Assembly: GCA_963726335.1 (NCBI GenBank)
Contig: CAVSCD010000010.1
Coordinates: forward strand, 496,001 to 560,000
Source of the DNA: CAVSCD01 sp963726335
Lineage (GTDB): Bacteria > Acidobacteriota > Aminicenantia > Aminicenantales > UBA8522
Direction: 5' to 3'
Length of the DNA: 64,000 nt
The notes beneath the pieces were generated by a model. The model was not told the DNA's origin. It saw only the letters and a list, made by a program, of their open reading frames with translations, and searched no databases. Each line of letters begins with the position of its first letter. The stretch's first letter is position 1. Both the position numbers and the translations under genes were made by a program. Of the stretch, positions 8,695 to 16,211 are shown one piece after another.

Positions 8695-9706
8695 GTTGAA
8701 CCTCCTTGAAGGCCGTTTTCTGGCCGAGAATGACGAGCAAACGCTCCCGGAGCTGGGAGCGGCCGAACATCCCCAGGACTCCCGGGAAAGCGGCCAGGGG
8801 AGACCGCATCAGCCGGACAGAACGGACTATGGATAAAAGATTTTCGGCGTAAGTCGAGGGCCTGATCCCGGCTTTGAGGACGAGCTCGTCGCAGGCTTTT
8901 TCCTGTTCGCCCTTCAGCATTTTATAGGCGACCCAGAAAAGCGGGTTGAACCAGAACACAGCCAGGCTCAGGCGGACGAAGAGCATGACCAGAAAATCGC
9001 CCCGCTTCACATGGGAGAGCTCATGGAAAAGCGCGGCGGAGCGCGCGTCTTCGGGCCAGGCGCTCGTCCCCGAGGGCATGATCACGACCGGTCGCCGGAC
9101 TCCCCAAGTCAGCGGAACCAGCACCTGAGGATGGGCTTTGATCGAGACGTTCCGGTTCAAACGGACGGCGGACATGAACCGCTGGAGCAGGCGCTTCCAG
9201 GCCGGATCGTCCAGGACTTCACCCTCGCGGGTGATCCGACGGACGCCCCACAGGCCGCCGACAAGCCTCGACAGGATCACGAGCATTCCGACCAGCCACA
9301 AGGCCGGCAGGACGGGCCGGAGCCCAAAGAGCCCGGCACTCGGCCGGGAAGTCCCGGCGCCCTCGGCGCGCCGGCCGAGCGCGGCCCCTTGCATCCCCAG
9401 CTCACCGGGGAATCCGGTGGGCGAGCCTTCGGTCCCGGTGACAGCGCCTGCCGTCCCGGCATGAGAAGCCGGTCTCATGGACGCCCAGTCCGGAAGCCAG
9501 TGGGCACTCCAGCCCGGCGAAAAAACCGATAGCGCGGGCAGGAAGGCCAGCCCGACGAGGCAGATCGACAGCCAGAAGTGCCGGAGCGACGCGCTGCGTC
9601 GGCGCAGCAGGCCGGCGCCCGCCATCGCGGCCGCCAGGACGATCGAGCTCTTGAGGAAGAGCTCGACCATGAGCGCCAAGCTACGACCCTCGGCGAATCC
9701 GAACAT
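8603..9706 (-). CDS. M56 (BlaR1/MecR1-type) membrane metallopeptidase
   Basis: About 367 residues from the ATG at 9706 (ribosome site GGGGAG). There are membrane helices near residues 14-34, 42-62, 132-152 and 238-258, and the zinc-protease signature HELSH at 228-232 with a downstream EQEKACDELVL helix (267-277). BlaR1-type proteases sense a signal and inactivate the BlaI repressor by proteolysis. There is no penicillin-binding sensor domain. The start lies 4 bp after the blaI stop, so translation is coupled. The last 30 codons as read overlap the next gene by 92 bp. In the +2 frame a stop would fall exactly as ATGA on that gene's start, so a single indel near 8715-8725 is likely. Confidence 0.85.
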   Translation of the reverse strand: MFGFAEGRSLALMVELFLKSSIVLAAAMAGAGLLRRRSASLRHFWLSICLVGLAFLPALSVFSPGWSAHWLPDWASMRPASHAGTAGAVTGTEGSPTGFPGELGMQGAALGRRAEGAGTSRPSAGLFGLRPVLPALWLVGMLVILSRLVGGLWGVRRITREGEVLDDPAWKRLLQRFMSAVRLNRNVSIKAHPQVLVPLTWGVRRPVVIMPSGTSAWPEDARSAALFHELSHVKRGDFLVMLFVRLSLAVFWFNPLFWVAYKMLKGEQEKACDELVLKAGIRPSTYAENLLSIVRSVRLMRSPLAAFPGVLGMFGRSQLRERLLVILGQKTAFKEVQHENQSGCHGNGFSRGGLHRPGPAAGGFGES

Positions 9707-9710
9707 GGCC

Positions 9711-10094
9711 CTATCTCCCCTCCGCCTGGGCCTTCTTGATGAGGTCGGCCAGCCGGTCGAGGTCATCCTGCGAAAGGCTGTCCTCGGAGATGTCGAGGAG
9801 CGCGGCGACGGCGTCTTCAGCGGAATTGTCGAAGAAGGTCTTGAGGAGATGCTGAAGGGCCGAGCGGCGGGCCCGTTCGCGCGGCAGGGTGGGTGCGAAG
9901 ACATACCGCGGTCCATCCTGGTGGTGCGTCAGGTGGCCTTTCTGCTCGAGCACCCGGAGCAGGGCGCGGACCGCCGAGTAGCCGGGCGGGCTGGGCAGCC
10001 GCTCCAGGACCTGGGTCGCCGTCGCCTCCTTGAGCTCGTAGATGACATCCATGATCTGGCGTTCCCGGCGGCTGAGGTTTCTTTGGGCCTTCAT
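9711..10094 (-). CDS. blaI: BlaI/MecI/CopY-family repressor
   Basis: 127 residues. It has a winged helix over residues 5-75 (including LSRRERQIMDVIYEL and SAVRALLRVLEQKGHL) followed by a dimerising C-terminal helix region, the standard size and layout for penicillinase repressors. A GAGGA ribosome site precedes the ATG. It is the first gene of an operon with the M56 peptidase and a secreted coiled-coil protein. The promoter just upstream carries three copies of a 16-bp palindrome that are its probable binding sites, so it should repress its own operon. No beta-lactamase gene is nearby, so antibiotic resistance should not be assumed. Confidence 0.9.
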   Translation of the reverse strand: MKAQRNLSRRERQIMDVIYELKEATATQVLERLPSPPGYSAVRALLRVLEQKGHLTHHQDGPRYVFAPTLPRERARRSALQHLLKTFFDNSAEDAVAALLDISEDSLSQDDLDRLADLIKKAQAEGR

Positions 10095-10122
10095 CGTGGG
10101 TCCTCGTCTCCTGGTCCGATCA

Positions 10123-10197
10123 TGCTAATATTTTAGCATGCTAAATATTTAGCATAGGGAATAGCCGCTGTCAAGCGGAATTGCTAAATTTTTAGCA
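10123..10197. promoter_or_regulatory. Three BlaI-type operators
   Basis: TGCTAAATATTTAGCA at 10139-10154 is a perfect 16-bp palindrome. Directly abutting it at 10123-10138 is TGCTAATATTTTAGCA, and at 10182-10197 is TGCTAAATTTTTAGCA. All share the TGCTAA/TTAGCA half sites. One site overlaps the -10 box, one covers the start of transcription and one lies just upstream of the -35 box. This is the arrangement expected for a repressor dimer that binds cooperatively. Confidence 0.85.
10146..10174 (-). promoter_or_regulatory. Promoter of the blaI-M56 operon
   Basis: Minus-strand TTGACA (10174-10169), a 17-bp spacer and TAAATA (10151-10146). The -10 box is inside the central operator. Confidence 0.75.
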
Positions 10198-10208
10198 CTA
10201 GCGGCCGG

Positions 10209-11123
10209 CTACCACTTCCTGAGCTTCCAGAAGGCCAGGAAGGCCGACATGGCGACCCCCGCCAGGCCCATGATGATCCAGAAGGCCCAGGACAGCTGCG
10301 CGAAGGGGATCTTGACGTTCATCGAAAAGACCGAGACGACGAGCGTCGGCACCATGATCGAGATGGTGATGATGTTCAGCGTCTTCATCAGCACGTTGAG
10401 GTTGTTGCTGACGATCGACGCCCGGGCGTCCATCAGGCTGGCCAGGATGTTGGAATAGACCTCGGCCTGGCGGAAGCACTGGTTGTTCTCGATGACGATG
10501 TCCTCCAGCAGCTCGGCTTCATCCTGGGTGAACCCGATCCGGACGGCGTTGTGGCGCAGCTTTTCGATCAGGACGCCGTTGGAATTGACGGCGTTCTGGT
10601 AATACACCAGGCTCTTCTGGAGGGTGAACAGGTTGATCAGGAACCGGTTCTCGAGCGCCCGGTTGATCTTCTGCTCGATATCGTCCGAGATGGAGTTGAT
10701 GATCCGCAGGTGCTCGAGGAAGTGGTGGATCGACCGCAGGATCAGCTTGAGCAGCACGTCCCGAAGCGAGGCGACCTTGCCGAAGAGCCGGCCCTCGAAC
10801 ACGTTGGTGTCCTCGGACATGACGATGATGAGCGTTTCCCCGAAATAGAACAGGCCGACCGTCGTGGCTTTGAACAGGAGCTGGTCGGCGCCCGAATAGT
10901 TCTTCGGCCGCTTGAAGACGATGGCGATGTGGTTCGGCTCGCACTCCAGGCGCGCCAGCTCGTCGGGGTCCAGGGCCGAGTTCAGGTTGTGCTCGTCGAT
11001 GCCGTAGGTATCGATGAGCAGCCGCCGTTCGTTGTCGTCGGGATTGATGAAGGTCAGGATGGGGCTCTGGAGGTTGTCGTTCTCGACCAGCCGGTTGTTC
11101 TCGATGTGGAATTTCTTCAGCAC
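10209..11123 (-). CDS. CorA-family divalent cation transporter (SMN variant)
   Basis: 304 residues from a GTG start with GGAGG 7 bp upstream. It has the CorA layout: a cytoplasmic alpha/beta funnel, long stalk helices (about 120-245) and two C-terminal membrane helices (about 250-270 and 278-298). The signature at the end of the first helix, normally GMN, reads Ser267-Met268-Asn269. CorA channels admit Mg2+ or Co2+, and related members export Zn2+. The sequence does not show which ion is moved. The end lies 12 bp from the third BlaI operator, but the gene has its own start region and is not obviously part of that regulon. Confidence 0.85.
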   Translation of the reverse strand: MLKKFHIENNRLVENDNLQSPILTFINPDDNERRLLIDTYGIDEHNLNSALDPDELARLECEPNHIAIVFKRPKNYSGADQLLFKATTVGLFYFGETLIIVMSEDTNVFEGRLFGKVASLRDVLLKLILRSIHHFLEHLRIINSISDDIEQKINRALENRFLINLFTLQKSLVYYQNAVNSNGVLIEKLRHNAVRIGFTQDEAELLEDIVIENNQCFRQAEVYSNILASLMDARASIVSNNLNVLMKTLNIITISIMVPTLVVSVFSMNVKIPFAQLSWAFWIIMGLAGVAMSAFLAFWKLRKW

Positions 11124-11235
11124 GGCGACCTCCTCGGATGTCCGGAATGGCTGCTTCTGCCGTCGTCGACCGCGGGAGCGCGCCTATTCTGATGCATGAG
11201 GCCCCTCCCGTCAAGCCGTCCGGCCACAATTCAGC

Positions 11236-11342
11236 ATCTCCATTTCTGTGATCAATGGCCTTGGTATTAGGGTCCTGTCACGGCGATCCCCCCACGCCGT
11301 GCCACCCTTCACTCTGCCCATAGCCATCACATAAATGGAGGT
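11236..11342 (-). repeat. Palindromic TIR element, copy C (complete, short form)
   Basis: 107 bp bounded by ATCTCCATTTCTGTGAT (11236-11252) and the inverted ATCACATAAATGGAGGT (11326-11342), 15 of 17 matching. The core holds an inverted pair CACGGCG/CGCCGTG. Relative to copy A it lacks about 57 bp from the middle. It sits in the gap upstream of the secreted 904-residue protein and ends 15 bp before that gene's putative -35 box. Confidence 0.8.
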
Positions 11343-11356
11343 ACGATAAAAATCAG

Positions 11357-11384
11357 TTCACTTATTCCGGCTAAACCGTAAAAT
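11357..11384 (+). promoter_or_regulatory. Possible promoter for the secreted orphan
   Basis: TTCACT, a 16-bp spacer and TAAAAT, starting 15 bp after element C and about 43 bp before the start codon. Confidence 0.35.
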
Positions 11385-11426
11385 AGGATGATGCCGGAAA
11401 AAGAGCAGTCTGCAAGGAGAAGTCCG

Positions 11427-14138
11427 ATGTCCAAGTACACCCGTTTCCTGATCGTGATCGCCGCCGCCCTCGGCATCCTGGGGGCGCGCCCGGCGTCCTG
11501 CCCGGCCCAGGAAGACATCCTGGCCGGTTTCGAATTCCAGCGGGCCGGCGAGCCGGCCGCCGCCGTCATCGGCACGCCGGGCGAGTTCAGCGGCTACACG
11601 AATTACTGGCACAGCATTTCCTGGGAGTGGCGCCAGTACGCGAACTTGTTCCAGCTCAGCCTGCCCCGGGTCGACAGAGCGATCGCCCAGGCCAAGGTGG
11701 ACGTGGCGGAGGAATTGGGAGTTCCCGGATTGCTCATGCAGGAGGGATTCCTGGCCGGGCTGCTCGGGTCGTCCGCCGCCGAGCTCGACGGCCCGTCGGC
11801 AGAGGAGGCCGCCGGCCGGCTCGCCGGGTCCGACCTTTTGGTCTTCGCGGACCCGGCCTCGGGATTCGGAGCTCAGCTGGCCCGGAAGATCCCCGCCGAC
11901 GCGGATTGGCGGAGGGGCCTGAACAGCCATCAACTGTCGGCCGCGGGGCTAACCGACGTCCAGGCGTTCGTCCTGGCCAAGGGGGACCGCCGCCTGTTTG
12001 CCGTCCTGTCCGGTTCGGCGGAAGCCCGGGACCGGCTGAAGCGCCTGATCGCCGGGGTCAGGGAGATCACGGGCGGGCATGATCTGCACCGCGGCTGGTT
12101 CGGAACGGGGACGCTCCTCCACAGCGTGACCTGTTTTCCCGGGCATCCGCTCGAGGTGATCGGCAAGGGCCTCAACCAGGGCAACGATTGGTTCACCTTC
12201 AACGGCTATATGGATTATATGCTCCAGGCGCAGCTTCCCGGGTGGCTCGCCAAAGTGAACCTGGACGTCCCGACAGATGTCGGTACCGGAAAGGCCACCC
12301 ACAACTTGGGTTCCGTAGCCTACGGCTGCCGCAACTGGGACGGCCTCAAGATCCAGGACATGCCCACCGAGGACGAATGGATCCGGTTCGTCAAGGACAG
12401 GGGCGGTTATATTTTCCGGCCGGTCTTCGGCGCCGACTGCGACCCGTATCGGTACGACGGCTACATCGCCATTGACGGGAACAAGAAGCAGATCGACGAA
12501 GAGGATGTCCCGTTCATCCTTCAGACCGGGTTCATCCGGGAGGAGGCGCCTGCCGCCATGGTCCTGTTCGCGCCCAAAGGCCAGCCGTGGAACAGGGAGG
12601 CGATGTGGCAGGCGATCTCGGCGCGGCGGGAAGTCGGGGTGTTGCCGCAGGGCAGGATGCTCGGTCCCCGGCCCTTCCGGAACACCCTCCAGATGCTCCT
12701 TCTCGATAGGATCTATCTCGAAGATCTGTTCGGCGACCGCGTTCAGATCGAGGCCTCGGTCCAGGGCCGGAGCCTGCGGGTGCGGCTGGAGAACCTCCGG
12801 GGGCCGGCGCTCGTCGGGAAGCTGGAGGTCAGGGCCGCCCCGGAGCTAGAGCTGCTGGTCGACTCCTCCGTTTCCCTGTCGCTTGTTCCGGGCACCGCTA
12901 CGGTTCTGACCTTCGACATCCGGCCCCGCCTCGAGGCCATGGGGCGCGCGAACCCCGTTCTCGCGTCGTTCACCTGGGACGGCGGGAAAAAGCGGACGCT
13001 CGCGGTCATGGACCTGCCGCCGGCGGTCTCGACGCACAAGCTGTTGTACGCCCAGGCGCCGGATGTCTCCTTCCCCGTTTCCGTCCACAACTTCGGGAAT
13101 CAAAAGGCCTGTCCCGTCCGGGTCCGGGTCTTCTCCGGACCGGGCTCGCGCCGGGCGGTCTACGATCAGACCCGAAACCTTGCCGTCCCGCCCGGCGAGT
13201 TCCGGGAGATGATTTTCGTCATGCCGCTCCAGCCGGGACGCTACACGGTCCGGGCGGAGGCGCTGGGCGCCGCCGCCGAATGCCAGCTCGGCGTCGAAAA
13301 AGCGGCCGGGCAGCCGACAGTCACGCCCGTCGACCTCAACGGCGACGGCGTTTCCGAGTACCGGATGGAGAACTCCAAGGTCCGGGTGACGCTGCTCGCC
13401 ACCGGCGCCCGCGTCATCGAGTACATCGTCAAGGAGCGGAACGATAACGTTCTCTTCAAGCTGTGGCCGGAAAAGGAAACGGCCAGCGACAAGCGGCCGT
13501 TCCGGGAGAGGGGCTTCTATCCTTACGGCGGGTTCGAGGATTTCCTGGGCCAGGCGAGCATCGAAACCCACAAGATCTACGACGCCGAGATCAGCCGCGG
13601 GTCCGGCCCCAGCGTCGAGGTCCGGATGGGAGCGGACTATTACGGCAACCGGCTCGAAAAGACATTCACTCTCTATGGCGATTCACCGCTTCTCGAGGTC
13701 CGGTATGCGATCAACTTCCGGAACCGGGAGCTCAACATGATCGGCCCCCAGCCGATCCTCGACCTGGGCGAGAAGCACTGGACGGAAGACGCCTTCTTCG
13801 TGCCCACCGTCACGGGCATCCGGGAATTCCGGATGCGGCCCGAGGAGTACTTCGGCGAGGTCATGTCCATCAAGGAAGGCTGGAACGCCGGCCGCGACAC
13901 GGCCGAAGACGTGAGCTTTGTCGGCGCCTTCCCCGTCAGCGAGCCCGAGTTCCTCCACATGTGGATGAACCACCCGGTCAATTCCGAATCCCATCATTAC
14001 TACGCCGAGTTCCAGCCCTGGGTGCCGATCTTCCACGGGAACGTGCGGTACTTCAGCTATTATCTCTGGGGCGCCCCGGGAAGCTGGGAAGGCGCCGTGG
14101 AGGCGCTGCGGCAGAGGAACCTGATCACGGCGCGCTGA
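11427..14138 (+). CDS. Large secreted protein of unknown family
   Basis: 903-904 residues from the ATG at 11427 (CAAGGAGA ribosome site). It has a signal peptide ending near residue 28 (PASCPAQ). The middle is mixed alpha/beta, and the C-terminal third is beta-rich. A DLNGDGVSEY calcium-loop-like segment near nucleotide 13335 is followed by a sequence that recalls the mutarotase-like sandwich of carbohydrate enzymes (ENSKVRVTLLATGARVIEY). I do not recognise the whole. It is followed after 180 bp by a sodium:solute symporter with its own promoter, so a role in handling an oligosaccharide or glycoside is a guess from context. The frame is intact over 2.7 kb. Confidence 0.6.
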   Translation: MSKYTRFLIVIAAALGILGARPASCPAQEDILAGFEFQRAGEPAAAVIGTPGEFSGYTNYWHSISWEWRQYANLFQLSLPRVDRAIAQAKVDVAEELGVPGLLMQEGFLAGLLGSSAAELDGPSAEEAAGRLAGSDLLVFADPASGFGAQLARKIPADADWRRGLNSHQLSAAGLTDVQAFVLAKGDRRLFAVLSGSAEARDRLKRLIAGVREITGGHDLHRGWFGTGTLLHSVTCFPGHPLEVIGKGLNQGNDWFTFNGYMDYMLQAQLPGWLAKVNLDVPTDVGTGKATHNLGSVAYGCRNWDGLKIQDMPTEDEWIRFVKDRGGYIFRPVFGADCDPYRYDGYIAIDGNKKQIDEEDVPFILQTGFIREEAPAAMVLFAPKGQPWNREAMWQAISARREVGVLPQGRMLGPRPFRNTLQMLLLDRIYLEDLFGDRVQIEASVQGRSLRVRLENLRGPALVGKLEVRAAPELELLVDSSVSLSLVPGTATVLTFDIRPRLEAMGRANPVLASFTWDGGKKRTLAVMDLPPAVSTHKLLYAQAPDVSFPVSVHNFGNQKACPVRVRVFSGPGSRRAVYDQTRNLAVPPGEFREMIFVMPLQPGRYTVRAEALGAAAECQLGVEKAAGQPTVTPVDLNGDGVSEYRMENSKVRVTLLATGARVIEYIVKERNDNVLFKLWPEKETASDKRPFRERGFYPYGGFEDFLGQASIETHKIYDAEISRGSGPSVEVRMGADYYGNRLEKTFTLYGDSPLLEVRYAINFRNRELNMIGPQPILDLGEKHWTEDAFFVPTVTGIREFRMRPEEYFGEVMSIKEGWNAGRDTAEDVSFVGAFPVSEPEFLHMWMNHPVNSESHHYYAEFQPWVPIFHGNVRYFSYYLWGAPGSWEGAVEALRQRNLITAR

Positions 14139-14239
14139 CGGGCCAGGCGAGATCCCAGAGCCTCACCACGCCCACGCCCTTTGGGGACTGCGGATCGGCC
14201 GAGAGAGAGATGATCGCGGCCCAGCCGGCCTGGGTTCTG

Positions 14240-14268
14240 TTGACACGGCGCGGCCTTAAGTCTAGCAT
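14240..14268 (+). promoter_or_regulatory. Sigma-70-type promoter for the SSS symporter
   Basis: TTGACA, a 17-bp spacer and TAGCAT, with about 50 bp to the ATG at 14319. Close to consensus. Confidence 0.6.
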
Positions 14269-14318
14269 CGCCGCAAAACCGTGACGGAAAGAGAATCAGG
14301 ACGAAGGGAACGATAGGC

Positions 14319-16001
14319 ATGCAGGGAGGATTCCACGGACTGGACCTGACGGTCCTGATCGCCTACCTTGCGGGCATCACGGTCTTCGGCCTGTCCCTGG
14401 CGAGAAAGGTCAAGTCGAGCGACGGGTTCTTCCGGGGGAACCGCCAGTTCCGCTGGTGGATCATGATCGGCCAGGCCTTCGGCACGGGCACCCACGCCGA
14501 GAGCTTCGTCGCCCAGACCGGGGCCACCTTCACCTCGGGATTCGCCACCATCTGGTACCAGTGGAAGAACATGCTGATCACGCCGTTCTACTGGCTGATC
14601 GCTCCCTGGTACCGGCGCAGCGAACGGACGACCCTGGGCGAGATCCTGGAAGACCGCTACGGCCGCCAGTTCGGGATGGCCTATTCGGCGTTCGCCATCG
14701 CCTTCTTCGTCCTGAACCAGGGCGTGATGCTACAGGGGGCGGCCAAGGTCGTGGCCGTCGCCACCGGCGACCGGCTGAGCCCGAACAGCATCGTCCTGGC
14801 CATGGCCGGCGCCTTCCTTCTCTACAGTTTCTTCGGGGGGCTGATCTCGACCGCCTACTCCGACTTCATCCAGGGGCTGATGATCATCATCCTCTCGATG
14901 ATGCTCATCCCCTCGGGGCTGGCCGCCGTCGGGGGGATGGCCGGGATGCGGGCCACGCTCCCGCCCGATTTCTTCCGGCTGTACAGCGAGGTCAGCGGCC
15001 TGGACGCCTTCACCATCGCCATGCTGGCGGTCAACGGGATCGTCGGGATCACCGCCCAGCCGCACATGATCTCGATGTGCGCCACGGGCAACACCGAGCG
15101 GGCGGGCCGGATCGGTCAGACCTACGGTTCGCTGGTGAAGCGGCTGTGCACGATCGGCTGGGCTTTTACCGGCCTGATCGTCGCCGCCCTGGTCGTCCAG
15201 CGGGGCGTGGTCCTGACCGACGGCGAAATGGCCTTCGGCTACGCCTGCAAGACCCTGCTGGTCCCCGGCCTGACGGGCCTGATGGTGGCCTGCGTCCTGG
15301 CCGCCAACATGGCCGCCTGCTCCAACTTCATGGTCAACTCGGGGGCCCTGTTCACGAACAACTTCTATAAGAAATACGTCAGGAAAGAAGCGCCCGACCG
15401 CCGGTTGCTCTGGATCGGCCGGTTCTCCGGGTTCGGCCTCACCCTGCTGGGGGTCCTGTTCGCCCTGACGGTCCGCAACGTGCTCCAGGGCTTCCTGTTC
15501 ACCGAGACGATCGCCGCCTTCATGGGCATCACCGTGCTCGGCGGCATCCTCTGGAAGCGGGCCAACCGGACCGGCGCCTTCATGGCCGTCATCCTGTCCT
15601 TCGGTCTTTACTACGCCCTCAACGTCCTCGAGACCGGCCGCCTGACTCTCGTCTATAAGTGGAAACCGGAGCCGTTCGGCCTGGCCATGGCCGCCGGGTT
15701 CGCGGCCTTCTTCCTGTTCAGCTCGCTGACCCGGCCCGAGGCTCCCGAACGGGTCGAACGCTTCTTCGACAACATGTCCCGGGCGTCGGACGTTCCGCCG
15801 CCGGCGCCAGGCCAGCCGAAGCCCCTGGCCGCCGGCCTGGGGAAAGACCTGATCATGCTCGACGCGCCCGGCTGGTTCCGGGCGGGGCGCTGGAAGGGAT
15901 TTCCGGGCCGGTACAGGGAGGACCTGATCGGTTTCGGCCTGGCCTGGGTCATGGTCATCGGCTTGATCTTCCTGGCCTGGGGCATCATGCAGCTTGGGTA
16001 G
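14319..16001 (+). CDS. Sodium:solute symporter (SSS family)
   Basis: 560 residues with about 12-13 membrane helices. It has the LeuT-fold SSS style: an early GNRQFRWWIMIGQAFGTGTH region (about 46-65), then FLLYSFFGGLISTAYSDFIQG (about 166-186), which is the family hallmark. SSS carriers import sugars, sugar acids, amino acids or similar solutes with Na+. The substrate is not deducible. The upstream secreted orphan and the nearby lyases make a carbohydrate plausible. Confidence 0.9.
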   Translation: MQGGFHGLDLTVLIAYLAGITVFGLSLARKVKSSDGFFRGNRQFRWWIMIGQAFGTGTHAESFVAQTGATFTSGFATIWYQWKNMLITPFYWLIAPWYRRSERTTLGEILEDRYGRQFGMAYSAFAIAFFVLNQGVMLQGAAKVVAVATGDRLSPNSIVLAMAGAFLLYSFFGGLISTAYSDFIQGLMIIILSMMLIPSGLAAVGGMAGMRATLPPDFFRLYSEVSGLDAFTIAMLAVNGIVGITAQPHMISMCATGNTERAGRIGQTYGSLVKRLCTIGWAFTGLIVAALVVQRGVVLTDGEMAFGYACKTLLVPGLTGLMVACVLAANMAACSNFMVNSGALFTNNFYKKYVRKEAPDRRLLWIGRFSGFGLTLLGVLFALTVRNVLQGFLFTETIAAFMGITVLGGILWKRANRTGAFMAVILSFGLYYALNVLETGRLTLVYKWKPEPFGLAMAAGFAAFFLFSSLTRPEAPERVERFFDNMSRASDVPPPAPGQPKPLAAGLGKDLIMLDAPGWFRAGRWKGFPGRYREDLIGFGLAWVMVIGLIFLAWGIMQLG

Positions 16002-16175
16002 CCCCGCCTTTGGACGGGACCGACGGCTCTTCCCCGATCACCTCCCCGCCCTGGGCCAGCGGAAGCGCGACCTGGATGAAACCTCCGTTGTTTTTCAAGG
16101 AAACTCGCCCCCCCCCGGCCGCCTGGCAGGCCTTGACGAACTCGTCGGTCGGTGGGCACCTCGAGATGCGGGGTG
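15985..16175 (-). pseudogene. Orphan C-terminal coding fragment
   Basis: An open minus-strand frame with good coding character reads PPTDEFVKACQAAGGG, then RVSLKNNGGFIQVALPLAQG and on to a TGA at 15985. It has no in-frame start and is bounded upstream by the helicase stop. A run of nine G (16108-16116) lies inside it. It looks like the 3' end of a lost gene. The family is not recognised. Confidence 0.35.
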
Positions 16176-16211
16176 GATCGGGCCGAGCATACCGAAGGAC
16201 GGCCGGCGAGC

